Below are positions 28,197-38,644 of a stretch of 44,415 nucleotides of DNA, in pieces. The stretch lies in contig JAHFQI010000001.1 of NCBI GenBank assembly GCA_023259355.1, forward strand, positions 26,333-70,747, written 5' to 3'. The translations under genes were made by a program, and so were the position numbers. The notes below the pieces were generated by a model that saw only the letters and a list, made by a program, of their open reading frames with translations, ran no database searches and was not told the DNA's origin. This DNA comes from Comamonadaceae bacterium. GTDB taxonomy: Bacteria; Pseudomonadota; Gammaproteobacteria; Burkholderiales; Burkholderiaceae_C. Every line of letters starts with the position of its first letter. Positions within the stretch are counted from its first letter, which is position 1.

Positions 28197-30881
28197 TCAG
28201 CGGATCACGCCGAGCTTGCGCGCCACCGCCACCGCCTGCGTGCGGCTGCGGCTATTCAACTTGGTGTTGATGTTGCGCAGGTGGGTACGGACCGTGCTGT
28301 CCGATACAAACAGCTTCTCCGCCATGGCGGTGTTGGAATAACCTTCGGCCAGCAACTGAAGCACCCGGATTTCCTTGCGGGTCAGCGGCTCGGCCAGGCT
28401 GTCTGCCCCAGCACCGCCCGGCACCTCTTCTTCGGCAGAGGCCCCCAGAAGACTGGCCAGACGCTGCAGATAGTCATGAAAAATCGGGTCCTGCACGCCC
28501 GGCACCGGGGCGCTCTGCACCCGCCGCACCAGACGGCCCACCAGCGGCCCTTCGTCCAGGAACAAGCGGACGAAACCTTCCCGGCACCCATCCTGAAGCA
28601 CCGCCGTTCCCAGATCCACGGCACGGCCCACATCGCCGACCTGCAGCCAGGCCAGGGCCAGAAACAGGCGCAGCTTCAGCGCACGGTACAAGCGCTCGCG
28701 CGTCTGCGAGCGACGAATCTCTTCCTCCAGCAGCGCGACCGTGCCGGCGGGCTGCTGGGCAGCGCTCAGGTCCACGCGGATCTGCGCGATAAACAGGTCA
28801 TCCACCTCCTGCGCGGGACGCTGCTCCTGTGTCAACGGGTCCCAGACCGAACGGTCCGACGCGCGCGCCAGTTCCTCCCTCGCCGCGGGCCCGTGGCCCT
28901 GCAACACCAGCAGGCGCGAACGCTCCAGCTTGGCGCTGGCGATCACCCGCGGGAGCTGCCGCTGGTGGCCGAGGTATTCGAGTTCGGTCAGGGTCTGCAG
29001 CGCGGTATCGACATCGCCGCGCTGAAACGCGATGCGCGAACGCAGGCGGTGGCTGGAGATCATGTGGTCCGGCAAGCCCACATCGCGGGCCAGCGGCAAA
29101 TACACATTCAGCAGGCGCTCGGCCGCCGCCAGGTCATTGGCCTCATAAACCACGCCGGCATAGGGCACGCCGGCCCATGCATTGCCGTGGGAATAGTTGT
29201 AGGTGGCCGCACCGGACGACGAGGTAATGGCCATGCGAAACCGTGCGGTCGCCTGGCGCAAGCGGCCTTCGCGCAAATCCAGCATGCCCCCCACCGTTTC
29301 GGTGTACATGCGGTTGAACGCGCTTTCGCCCTGGGACTTTCTGGCGTCTTCCAGGAAGCGGTGCGCCTCCTGGCGCTCTCCGGCCACCGACACAATGTGC
29401 GCCATGGCGTTGAGCAGCACGCTGTCCACAAAAGAATGGCCCGAAGGCAGGTGGCGTATGCCCTCGCGCCCGGCTTCATGCGCCTCGTCGTAGCGGTCCA
29501 TCATGGCCAGCAGCACCGGCAGCAGCGCCCTGACATGGGCCTGCACCGCTGGCTCGGGGCTGGTGATGCAACCCGACTGCTCCAGCCATTGCATGGCCGT
29601 CCACGGCCCCTGGCTGAAACACCGCGCCCACACCGCAATCACCTGCAGCAGCGGCCGTTTGCTCAGCAGATCGGGTGGTATGGCTGAAAACCACCGGTCC
29701 AGCAAACGCATGCGGCCCTGCTCCAGCAGGGCTCCGGCGTTGTGCTCCAACAGCTGCAGCGCGTAGGGGTGGTCGCCGCCCTCGATGGCATGGTCGATCG
29801 CGGGCACCGGCCGGCCCTGGGATTCGTACCAGCCTGACGCCGCCAGATGCAGCCGGGTCAGCTCGTCCGGGCGCTCGCGGGCCAGCTGGTTGCGCAGAAA
29901 GTCGGCAAACAGGCTGTGGTAGCGGTACAGATCGGCAGAGTCTTCCAGCGGGATCAGGAACACATTGTCCCGCTCCAGCGCGCGCAGCATTTCCACGCAA
30001 TCCACCTGCGGCAACAAGGCCCGGCAGGCCGGTGCGCTGAGGTGGCGCAATACGCTGGTGCGCAGCAGAAAGTCGCGCACGCCAGGCTCCTGCTGGCTCA
30101 GCACTTCCTCGGTCAGGTAGTCGGCCACATCGCGGTCGGACAACGACATGCGCGAAACGATGTCGCTGCGCGAACCATGGCGCTGCAGGGCCAGCGACAG
30201 GAGCCACAGCGCAGCCACCCAGCCCTCGGTCTTGCCTTGGGCCCGGTCCAGCAGTTCCAGCGAGATGTCCGCGCCGCGCAGCTTGAAAAACTCCGCAGCC
30301 TCGGCCGCACTGAAGCGCAGCACGCCGGCGTCAAGTTCCAGCAACTGCCCGCGCGCACGCAGGCGGCCCAGTCCAAGGTCGGGCAGGCTGCGCGAGCCGA
30401 CGATCAGTTGACCGTTGCGGGGCAGGTGCTCGATCAGCTCGCGCACCAGCCCCAACACACCGCCCTCCCGGATGACCTCGAAATCGTCCAGGAAAAGGGC
30501 ATACGGCGTGTCTTCCGATGCCAGTTGCTCCAGCACGCCCTGATCCCCTTCGCCCCGGCGCTCCAGGCCCAGTTGCGCCACGGCGGCATTCAGGCCGGCA
30601 AGAAAGCGCGGCACGTCACTGTCGGCACGGTCCAGCGTCAACCAGGCGGTGGCCACACCGCGCTGCTCCATCAGTTCGCGCAGTTGCACCATGGCAGTGG
30701 TTTTTCCAAACCCCGCGGGCGCACGGACCAGGATCAGCTTGACGGCGCCCGCCTGTGCCAGACGGTCTGCCACCCCCGAGCGCCGAACCTCGGCTGTGCG
30801 CTGCACCAGCGGCGCCAGCTTGGCTGAAGAGATGCCCGGTGTGAGGGACGCAGGGCGTGGAGGAATGTGGTGACCTGCCAT
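28197..30881 (-). CDS. LuxR-family regulator of the MalT/LAL type (N-terminal P-loop ATPase, C-terminal LuxR HTH)
   Basis: 894 aa; Walker A APAGFGKTTA, Walker B YALFLDDFEVI, C-terminal LTRKEIRVLQLLAEGYSNTAMAEKLFVSDSTVRTHLRNINTKLNSRSRTQAV. Confidence 0.93.
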   Translation of the reverse strand: MAGHHIPPRPASLTPGISSAKLAPLVQRTAEVRRSGVADRLAQAGAVKLILVRAPAGFGKTTAMVQLRELMEQRGVATAWLTLDRADSDVPRFLAGLNAAVAQLGLERRGEGDQGVLEQLASEDTPYALFLDDFEVIREGGVLGLVRELIEHLPRNGQLIVGSRSLPDLGLGRLRARGQLLELDAGVLRFSAAEAAEFFKLRGADISLELLDRAQGKTEGWVAALWLLSLALQRHGSRSDIVSRMSLSDRDVADYLTEEVLSQQEPGVRDFLLRTSVLRHLSAPACRALLPQVDCVEMLRALERDNVFLIPLEDSADLYRYHSLFADFLRNQLARERPDELTRLHLAASGWYESQGRPVPAIDHAIEGGDHPYALQLLEHNAGALLEQGRMRLLDRWFSAIPPDLLSKRPLLQVIAVWARCFSQGPWTAMQWLEQSGCITSPEPAVQAHVRALLPVLLAMMDRYDEAHEAGREGIRHLPSGHSFVDSVLLNAMAHIVSVAGERQEAHRFLEDARKSQGESAFNRMYTETVGGMLDLREGRLRQATARFRMAITSSSGAATYNYSHGNAWAGVPYAGVVYEANDLAAAERLLNVYLPLARDVGLPDHMISSHRLRSRIAFQRGDVDTALQTLTELEYLGHQRQLPRVIASAKLERSRLLVLQGHGPAAREELARASDRSVWDPLTQEQRPAQEVDDLFIAQIRVDLSAAQQPAGTVALLEEEIRRSQTRERLYRALKLRLFLALAWLQVGDVGRAVDLGTAVLQDGCREGFVRLFLDEGPLVGRLVRRVQSAPVPGVQDPIFHDYLQRLASLLGASAEEEVPGGAGADSLAEPLTRKEIRVLQLLAEGYSNTAMAEKLFVSDSTVRTHLRNINTKLNSRSRTQAVAVARKLGVIR

Positions 30882-30985
30882 GGATGGTTGGGGCTGTCCG
30901 AACAAAGAATTTCGTTGGTTGACTCGCCTGCGCAGCGGCTCTCTTGCCCTGCGGATGATTCTATCAACGGCCCTGCGGATTCGAA

Positions 30986-31003
30986 TTCGTCTGTTTCGAC
31001 GAT
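30986..31003. promoter_or_regulatory. WTCGTC-N6-GACGAW palindrome, candidate bidirectional LAL operator
   Basis: TTCGTC TGTTTC GACGAT. TAGACT (31026-31031) lies 22 nt to the right facing the SDR gene; minus-strand TAGAAT (30963-30958) lies 22 nt to the left facing the regulator gene. Confidence 0.75.
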
Positions 31004-31100
31004 AGTGAGCCCCAGCGCGCTCCCCTAGACTCGATTCGGTCGGGGCAGGCTTGCCCCATTGAGTCAATTTCGCACCAATCTCCCTGGGGAACCTGTCACC

Positions 31101-31883
31101 ATGAAACTCGATTCAACAGTCTCCGCCGTCATCACCGGCGGCGCCTCCGGTCTCGGTGCCGCTTCGGCCCGGCGGCTGGCGGCCTACGGCGTCAAGGTGG
31201 CGCTATTCGACCTCAACGCCGAACTCGGTGAAGCACTGGCCCGCGAACTCGGCGGCGTGTTCTGCCAGGTGGACGTCACCTCGGAGGAGCAGGTGGACCA
31301 GGCCTTCGCCAGATCCCGCGCAGCATTGGGTCAGGAGCGCATTCTGGTCAGCTGCGCGGGCACCGGCAATGCGGTCAAGACGGCCAGTCGGGACAAGACC
31401 ACGGGTGAGATCCGGCACTTTCCGCTGCCTAATTTCGAGCGCATCATCCAGATCAACCTGATTGGCACCTTTCGCTGCATCGCCAAATCGGCAGCCGGCA
31501 TGCTGACCTTGCCGCCCACCGACACCGGCGAGCGCGGCGTGATCGTCAACACCGCATCGGTCGCCGCCCAGGATGGGCAGGTGGGCCAATCCGCCTACAC
31601 CGCGTCCAAGGCCGGCATCGTCGGCATGACGCTGCCGATCGCGCGTGACCTGATGAACGAGGGCATCCGCGTCAACACCATCCTGCCCGGCATCTTCAAC
31701 ACGCCCTTGCTCAACGCCGCACCCGACAAGGTGAAGGCGGCGCTGGCCGCGTCCGTGCCCTTCCCCAAACGCCTGGGCGAACCCGACGAGTTCGGGCAAC
31801 TGGTCGAATTCATGGTGCTGAACGGGTACCTGAATGGCGAATGCGTGCGCCTGGACGGCGCCATCCGCATGGCCCCCCGCTGA
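31101..31883 (+). CDS. SDR-family dehydrogenase (HSD17B10/type-2 3-hydroxyacyl-CoA dehydrogenase-like)
   Basis: VITGGASGLGAASARRLAAYGVKVALFDLN, NTASVAAQDGQVGQSAYTASKAGIVGMTLPIARDL. Confidence 0.9.
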   Translation: MKLDSTVSAVITGGASGLGAASARRLAAYGVKVALFDLNAELGEALARELGGVFCQVDVTSEEQVDQAFARSRAALGQERILVSCAGTGNAVKTASRDKTTGEIRHFPLPNFERIIQINLIGTFRCIAKSAAGMLTLPPTDTGERGVIVNTASVAAQDGQVGQSAYTASKAGIVGMTLPIARDLMNEGIRVNTILPGIFNTPLLNAAPDKVKAALAASVPFPKRLGEPDEFGQLVEFMVLNGYLNGECVRLDGAIRMAPR

Positions 31884-31906
31884 TCCACCCCAAACGGAGA
31901 AAAAAC

Positions 31907-33085
<1,179 letters not shown>

Positions 33086-33127
33086 TCCGCAGGTGCGGAC
33101 ACGCCACAGGGCCCTTGGAGGGATCAC

Positions 33128-33925
33128 ATGAACCAACAGACGGCAGACCGTCCCTTGCTGAAGGTCGATGGAGTCTCGGTGCGCTTTGGCGGCATCGTGG
33201 CGCTCGACGGCGTGAGCTTTGACGTGCGCCGCGGCGAGGTGCGCGGCCTCATCGGTCCCAACGGCGCGGGCAAGAGCACGCTGTTCAACTGCCTGTCTCG
33301 GCTGTACCGTTGCGACAGCGGCTCGATCCGTTTCGACGGCCATGTGCTGTCGGACATGCCGCGCCACCGCATTGCCGGCATCGGCGTGGGCCGCACCTTC
33401 CAGAACCTGGCGTTGTTCCGGACCATGACGGTGCGCGACAACGTGCTGGTGGGCACGCATGCGCACCAGCACAGCGGCTTTTTTCAGGACGCCTTTCGCC
33501 TGGGCGGCTCGGCGCGCACCGAGCGGGCGGCAAGGCGCCGCGCCGACGAGTCGATCGAGCTGCTGGGCCTGCAATCCGTGGCCGACCGCGTGGTGGGTGA
33601 TCTGCCGTTTGGCACGCAAAAGCGCGTGGAGCTCGCCCGCGCACTGGCGTCCGCCCCCTCGCTGCTGCTGCTGGACGAGCCGGCCTGCGGTCTCAACCAC
33701 GAAGAGCTCAGCGGACTGGGCGAACTGATTCTCGACATCCGTGACCGCCTCAAGCTCACCGTGCTGCTGGTGGAGCACCACATGGGACTGGTCATGGGCG
33801 TTTGCGACCGCATCGTTGCGCTGAATTTCGGCAAGAAGATCGCCGATGGAACACCGGCCGAAGTGCGCAACCACCCGGAAGTGATCCGCGCCTACCTGGG
33901 TGATGACGAAGGAGCCAAGGCATGA
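33128..33925 (+). CDS. branched-chain-type ABC transporter ATP-binding protein (LivG-like)
   Basis: GPNGAGKSTLFNCLSRLY Walker A, GVGRTFQNLALF, LLLDEPACGLNHEE. Confidence 0.95.
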   Translation: MNQQTADRPLLKVDGVSVRFGGIVALDGVSFDVRRGEVRGLIGPNGAGKSTLFNCLSRLYRCDSGSIRFDGHVLSDMPRHRIAGIGVGRTFQNLALFRTMTVRDNVLVGTHAHQHSGFFQDAFRLGGSARTERAARRRADESIELLGLQSVADRVVGDLPFGTQKRVELARALASAPSLLLLDEPACGLNHEELSGLGELILDIRDRLKLTVLLVEHHMGLVMGVCDRIVALNFGKKIADGTPAEVRNHPEVIRAYLGDDEGAKA

Positions 33926-34641
33926 ACCGTCTGCTGGAAGTCCGGGGCCTGAAGGCCCACTATGGTTCGACCGAGGTGCTGCACGGCATCGACCTCGACG
34001 TGGAAGAAGGCAAGGTCACCGCCCTGCTGGGCGCCAATGGCGCGGGCAAGACCACGACGCTGCGCGCCATCTGCCACTTTCAGGTCAGGACCAGCGGCAG
34101 CGTCAGCTTCCGGGGCGAGCGCATCGACGCACGTTCCACCGAGCAGATTGCCATGCTGGGCGTTGGCCACGTGCCCGACGGCCGCGGCACCTTCCTCGGC
34201 CTGAGCACCGAGGAAAACCTGCGCCTGGGCAGCCACCGCCGCGGCGGCAGGAGTCCGGAAGTTGCGCAAGACCTGGAACGCATGTACGGCTACTTCCCTC
34301 GCCTGAAGGAGCGCCGCGGCCAGCAGGCCGGCACGCTCTCCGGCGGCGAACAGCAGATGCTGGCCATCGCCCGGGCGCTGATGGCGCGCCCCACGCTGCT
34401 GCTGCTGGACGAGCCTTCGTTTGGCCTCGCGCCGCTGGTGGTGAAAGACATCTTCGCCATCATGCGCCGCATCCGCGACGAGCAGAACGTCTCGATCCTG
34501 CTGGTGGAGCAGAACGCCCGGATCGCCCTCGAACTGGCCGACAGCGCCTACCTGCTGGAGACCGGCCGGGTGGTCAAACACGGCAGCAGCGAGGCCATGC
34601 GCAGCGACGACGCGGTGCGCCGCGCCTACCTCGGAGAGTGA
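33922..34641 (+). CDS. branched-chain-type ABC transporter ATP-binding protein (LivF-like)
   Basis: GANGAGKTTTLRAICHF, LSGGEQQMLAIARALMARPTLLLLDEPSFGLAP; ATGA overlap with LivG-like gene. Confidence 0.96.
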   Translation: MNRLLEVRGLKAHYGSTEVLHGIDLDVEEGKVTALLGANGAGKTTTLRAICHFQVRTSGSVSFRGERIDARSTEQIAMLGVGHVPDGRGTFLGLSTEENLRLGSHRRGGRSPEVAQDLERMYGYFPRLKERRGQQAGTLSGGEQQMLAIARALMARPTLLLLDEPSFGLAPLVVKDIFAIMRRIRDEQNVSILLVEQNARIALELADSAYLLETGRVVKHGSSEAMRSDDAVRRAYLGE

Positions 34642-34643
34642 GC

Positions 34644-35516
34644 ATGGAAACCTTCATTCAGCAATTTGTCGCGGGCCTGTCGACCGGCGGCATCTATGCC
34701 AGTCTGGCGCTGGCCCTGGTCATGATCTACCAGGCCACGCACCATGTGAATTTCGCCCAGGGCGAGATGGCCATGTTCTCCACCTTCATTGCGTGGGCGC
34801 TGATTCAGGCCGGGTTTCCCTATTGGGCTGCGTTCTTCACCACCGTGGCGGTCTCTTTCGTGATGGCCGGGGTGATCGAATTTGCGGTGATCCGCCCCCT
34901 GCACAAGGCGCCGGAGCTGAGCGTGGTGGTGGTCTTCATTGGCCTCCTGATGATCTTCCACAGCGCGGCCGGCTGGCTTTTCGGCACCTCCATCAAGGAG
35001 TTTCCCAGCCCCTTTGCCAAGGATGCCTGGTACGGCGGCTTGTACATGTCGCCGCACCAAGTGGGCACCATTTTCGTGGCCCTGTGCATTGTGGCGGCGC
35101 TGTTTACCTTCTTTCGTTTCACCACCCTGGGACTCACCATGCGCGCGGCAGCGCAGAACCCCGGTTCGTCGCGCCTGCTGGGCATCAACGTGGGCCGCAT
35201 GCTGATGCTGGGCTGGGGGCTGGCCGGCGCCATCGGCGCGGCAGCGGGAATGATGGTGGCGCCAGTGGTGTTTCTGGACCCCGGAATGATGACCGGGGTG
35301 TTGATCTACGCCTTCGCCGGCGCGCTCATTGGCGGCATTGACAACCCGGTCGGAGCGATCGTGGGCGGTTTTCTGGTGGGCGTTCTGGAGAACCTGATCG
35401 GCACCTACCTCGTGGGCACCGAGCTGAAGCTCTCCGTGGCCCTCGTGTTGATTGTGGTCGTGCTCATCGTGCGTCCGGCAGGCTTGCTGGGGCGGCGTAT
35501 TGTGCAGCGCGTGTAA
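34644..35516 (+). CDS. branched-chain-type ABC transporter permease (LivH-like)
   Basis: METFIQQFVAGLSTGGIYASLALALVMIYQATHHVNFAQGEMAMFSTF..., multi-TM LivH pattern. Confidence 0.95.
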   Translation: METFIQQFVAGLSTGGIYASLALALVMIYQATHHVNFAQGEMAMFSTFIAWALIQAGFPYWAAFFTTVAVSFVMAGVIEFAVIRPLHKAPELSVVVVFIGLLMIFHSAAGWLFGTSIKEFPSPFAKDAWYGGLYMSPHQVGTIFVALCIVAALFTFFRFTTLGLTMRAAAQNPGSSRLLGINVGRMLMLGWGLAGAIGAAAGMMVAPVVFLDPGMMTGVLIYAFAGALIGGIDNPVGAIVGGFLVGVLENLIGTYLVGTELKLSVALVLIVVVLIVRPAGLLGRRIVQRV

Positions 35517-35525
35517 GGAGTCCTG

Positions 35526-36533
35526 ATGCAAGCCTCGAACCCGTCCCCTGGTCCAGCCACGCCGCCGGCTGCGCGCACGGAAGCCGTCTGGACCGTTGCG
35601 CTGCTGCTGGCCGCCGCCGCGCTGACCTTCCTGGTCAAAGGCTATGTGCTGTTTCAGGCCTCCATGGTGTTGTCTTATGCGATCGCACTGGTCGGCCTGA
35701 ACCTGCTGACCGGCTACAACGGCCAGATTTCGCTGGGCCACGGCGCGTTCTACGCCATCGGCGCCTACACCGTTGGCATTCTCATCAACCAGGCCAGCGT
35801 GCCGTACTGGCTCTGCGTGCCCGCGGCCGGTCTGGTCTGCCTGGGTGTGGGCTACGCCTTTGGCAGGCCCGCGCTCAAGTTGCAGGGCCTGTACCTGGCG
35901 CTGGCGACGTTCGCGCTGGGCGTGGTCACCCCACAACTGCTCAAATACAAGCACCTGGAGACCTGGACCGGCGGCGTGGGCGGCATCGTGCTCACCAAGC
36001 CCAGCGCGCCTTTCGGCCTGCCGCTCTCCGATGACCAGTGGTTTTACCTGTACTCGGTGGCAGTGGCGGTGGTCATGTTCGTGGTCGCACGAAACCTGAT
36101 CGCCAGCGGCACGGGCCGGGCCATGCGCGCCATCCGCGACCATGAGATCGCTGCCGAGTCCATGGGCATCGACAACAGCCACTACAAATCCATGACCTTC
36201 GGCGTCTCGGCCGCCTACACCGGGGTGGGCGGCGCACTGTCGGCGCTGTCGGTACAGTTTGTGTCGCCCGACTCGTTCACCATGTTCCTCTCCATTTCGC
36301 TGCTGGTCGGCATGGTGGTGGGCGGCGTGGGCACCTTGTGGGGCAGCCTGTTCGGTGCGGCCTTCATCATGTTCGTGCCCAACCTGGCCGAGCAGGTTTC
36401 CAAGGACGCGGCCTGGGGTGTCTACGGCATCGTGCTTATCGTGTTCATGTTCGTGATGCCCGGCGGGGTCATGGGCCTGATGGAAAGGGCGCGCGGCCTG
36501 CTACGCCGGTCCGGCCCGAAGGGGCAGGCGTGA
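35526..36533 (+). CDS. branched-chain-type ABC transporter permease (LivM-like)
   Basis: AIALVGLNLLTGYNGQISLGHGAFYAIGAYT, GRAMRAIRDHEIAAESMGID. Confidence 0.95.
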   Translation: MQASNPSPGPATPPAARTEAVWTVALLLAAAALTFLVKGYVLFQASMVLSYAIALVGLNLLTGYNGQISLGHGAFYAIGAYTVGILINQASVPYWLCVPAAGLVCLGVGYAFGRPALKLQGLYLALATFALGVVTPQLLKYKHLETWTGGVGGIVLTKPSAPFGLPLSDDQWFYLYSVAVAVVMFVVARNLIASGTGRAMRAIRDHEIAAESMGIDNSHYKSMTFGVSAAYTGVGGALSALSVQFVSPDSFTMFLSISLLVGMVVGGVGTLWGSLFGAAFIMFVPNLAEQVSKDAAWGVYGIVLIVFMFVMPGGVMGLMERARGLLRRSGPKGQA

Positions 36534-37552
36534 GTTCGCCTCGGGAGTTCAGCCCGGAGCGCCTGGCCACCTACCTTCGGGAGACCCTGCCCGAGCTCAA
36601 AGGGACCATGCAGTTGCAGCGCATCGGCGGCGGGCAATCCAACCCGACTTTCTTTGTGACCTTTGCGCACGGGCCGCAACTGGTGCTGCGCAAGCAGCCC
36701 CCGGGGACGTTGCTCAAGTCCGCGCATGCCGTTGACCGCGAGTACCGGATTCTGCGGGCCTTGCAGCCCACCGAGGTGCCCGTGCCCAACGCCCTCTTCT
36801 TCTGTGACGACCGCGAGGTGATTGGCACCCCGTTTTATGTGATGGAGCGGCTGCAGGGGCGCGTGCTGAGCAATTACGCCCTGCCCGAAATTGCACCGGC
36901 CGAGCGCCGCCGGTATCTGGTGGCGCTGGCCGAAACACTGGCCCGTCTGCACGCGGTGGACTGGAACGCTGCCGGACTCGCAGACTACGGCAAGCCGGGC
37001 AACTTCTTCGCCCGCCAGATCAACCGCTGGACCGGCCAGTGGCAAGCCAGCAAGACCGCGGAAAACGACGACATCAATCGACTGATCGAATGGCTTCCTG
37101 CGCACATTCCCCAGGGAGACGAAACCACGATCGCGCACGGCGACTACCGCCTGGGCAACGTCATGTTCCACCCCACCGAGCCGCGCATCATCGCGGTGCT
37201 GGACTGGGAACTGTCCACACTCGGCCACCCTCTGGCCGATGCAGCCTACAGCAGCCTGCCCTGGCTGACCGAGCCGGATGTGTTTGAAGGCCTGCGCGGC
37301 CTGGACCTGGCCGAGCTGTGCCTTCCTTCGCAACACGAATACCTGGCCGCCTACCACGCCTGCAGTGGGCGCACGACCCATGTGGAGCCCTTCCACCACG
37401 CGTTCTCGCTGTTTCGTTTTGCCGTCATTCTGGAAGGCATCTCGGCACGGGTACGGGCCGGCAACGCCGCCGCGGAAAACGCGCAGGCCGTGGGACAGCT
37501 CAGCGTGCGGTTTGCGCGTTACGCCGCTGAAATCATCGCCACCCACGGATAA
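36530..37552 (+). CDS. phosphotransferase (APH/ACAD10-like kinase domain) family protein
   Basis: GGGQSNPTFFV, VLRKQPPG, TIAHGDYRLGNVMFHP catalytic loop, AVLDWELSTLGHPLADAA; GTG start overlaps LivM stop (GTGA). Confidence 0.9.
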   Translation: MSSPREFSPERLATYLRETLPELKGTMQLQRIGGGQSNPTFFVTFAHGPQLVLRKQPPGTLLKSAHAVDREYRILRALQPTEVPVPNALFFCDDREVIGTPFYVMERLQGRVLSNYALPEIAPAERRRYLVALAETLARLHAVDWNAAGLADYGKPGNFFARQINRWTGQWQASKTAENDDINRLIEWLPAHIPQGDETTIAHGDYRLGNVMFHPTEPRIIAVLDWELSTLGHPLADAAYSSLPWLTEPDVFEGLRGLDLAELCLPSQHEYLAAYHACSGRTTHVEPFHHAFSLFRFAVILEGISARVRAGNAAAENAQAVGQLSVRFARYAAEIIATHG

Positions 37553-37564
37553 CACGGAGCGGAC

Positions 37565-38644
37565 ATGAGCGGCCCTTTATCAAAACTCAAGGTCCTGGAA
37601 TTCGCCGGCATCGGCCCCGGACCTTTCTGCGCCATGGTGCTGGGCGATCTGGGTGCCGATGTGGTCCGCATTGCGCGCCCCGGTGCACAGCCGGATGCGC
37701 GCGACATCACCACACGCAACCGCCGCACCGTGGCGATTGACCTGCGCGCCGAGGGCGCAGCGGCGGATGTGCTGCAACTCGTGGCCCAGGCGGACCTGTT
37801 GATCGAGGGCTTTCGTCCCGGCGTAATGGAAAAGCTCGGGCTGGGGCCGGAGCCTTGCCAGGCGGCCAACCCCCGCCTGGTCTATGGGCGCATGACGGGA
37901 TGGGGCCAGAGTGGGCCGCTGGCCCATGCGGCGGGGCACGACATCAACTACATCGCCATCACCGGCGCGCTGCACGCGATTGGGCGGACCGACGATGCGC
38001 CGCCCCCGCCGCTGAACTACATCGGTGACTTTGGTGGCGGCGGCATGCTGCTGGCGGTCGGCCTGCTGGCGGCACTGCACGAAGCCAGAGCCTGCGGGCG
38101 CGGCCAGGTGGTCGATGCGGCCATGACTGACGGCACGGCCCTGCTCTCGGCCTTCATGTACGGGATGAAGGCCACGGGGCAGTGGTCCAACCAGCGCGGT
38201 GAAAACCTGCTGGACGGCGGGGCCCACTTCTACGACACCTACGCCTGCGCAGATGGCAAATTCATCGCCCTGGGCGCCATTGAGCCCCAGTTTTACGCCG
38301 AGTTGCGCCAGCGCTGCGGCATTGACGACCCCCTCTTCGATGCGCAGATGGACCGCGCCCGCTGGCCTCTTCTGAAGTTGCGCCTGGCCGACATTTTCCG
38401 CACCCGCACGCGGGACCAGTGGTGTGAACTGCTTGAAGGCACAGAGGCCTGCTTTGCCCCCGTCCTGGACTGGGACGAAGCACCGCAGCATGCCCACAAC
38501 CAGGCGCGCGGATCGTACCTCACCGTCAACGGCGTGGTGCAACCGGCACCGGCACCGCGTTTTTCACGCACGCCGAATGCGGATCCCGTGCCCGCCGAGG
38601 CGGCCTCGCTGGCACAAGCCTTACAGGGTTGGCGCGAAGGCTGA
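37565..38644 (+). CDS. CaiB/BaiF family CoA-transferase (alpha-methylacyl-CoA racemase-like)
   Basis: [65 protein letters not shown]. Confidence 0.94.
   Translation: MSGPLSKLKVLEFAGIGPGPFCAMVLGDLGADVVRIARPGAQPDARDITTRNRRTVAIDLRAEGAAADVLQLVAQADLLIEGFRPGVMEKLGLGPEPCQAANPRLVYGRMTGWGQSGPLAHAAGHDINYIAITGALHAIGRTDDAPPPPLNYIGDFGGGGMLLAVGLLAALHEARACGRGQVVDAAMTDGTALLSAFMYGMKATGQWSNQRGENLLDGGAHFYDTYACADGKFIALGAIEPQFYAELRQRCGIDDPLFDAQMDRARWPLLKLRLADIFRTRTRDQWCELLEGTEACFAPVLDWDEAPQHAHNQARGSYLTVNGVVQPAPAPRFSRTPNADPVPAEAASLAQALQGWREG

Noticed and set aside
34626-36182. 518-aa minus-strand ORF
   Set aside because: Antisense to LivH/LivM; low-complexity His/Gln/Asp-rich translation, artefact of codon bias.
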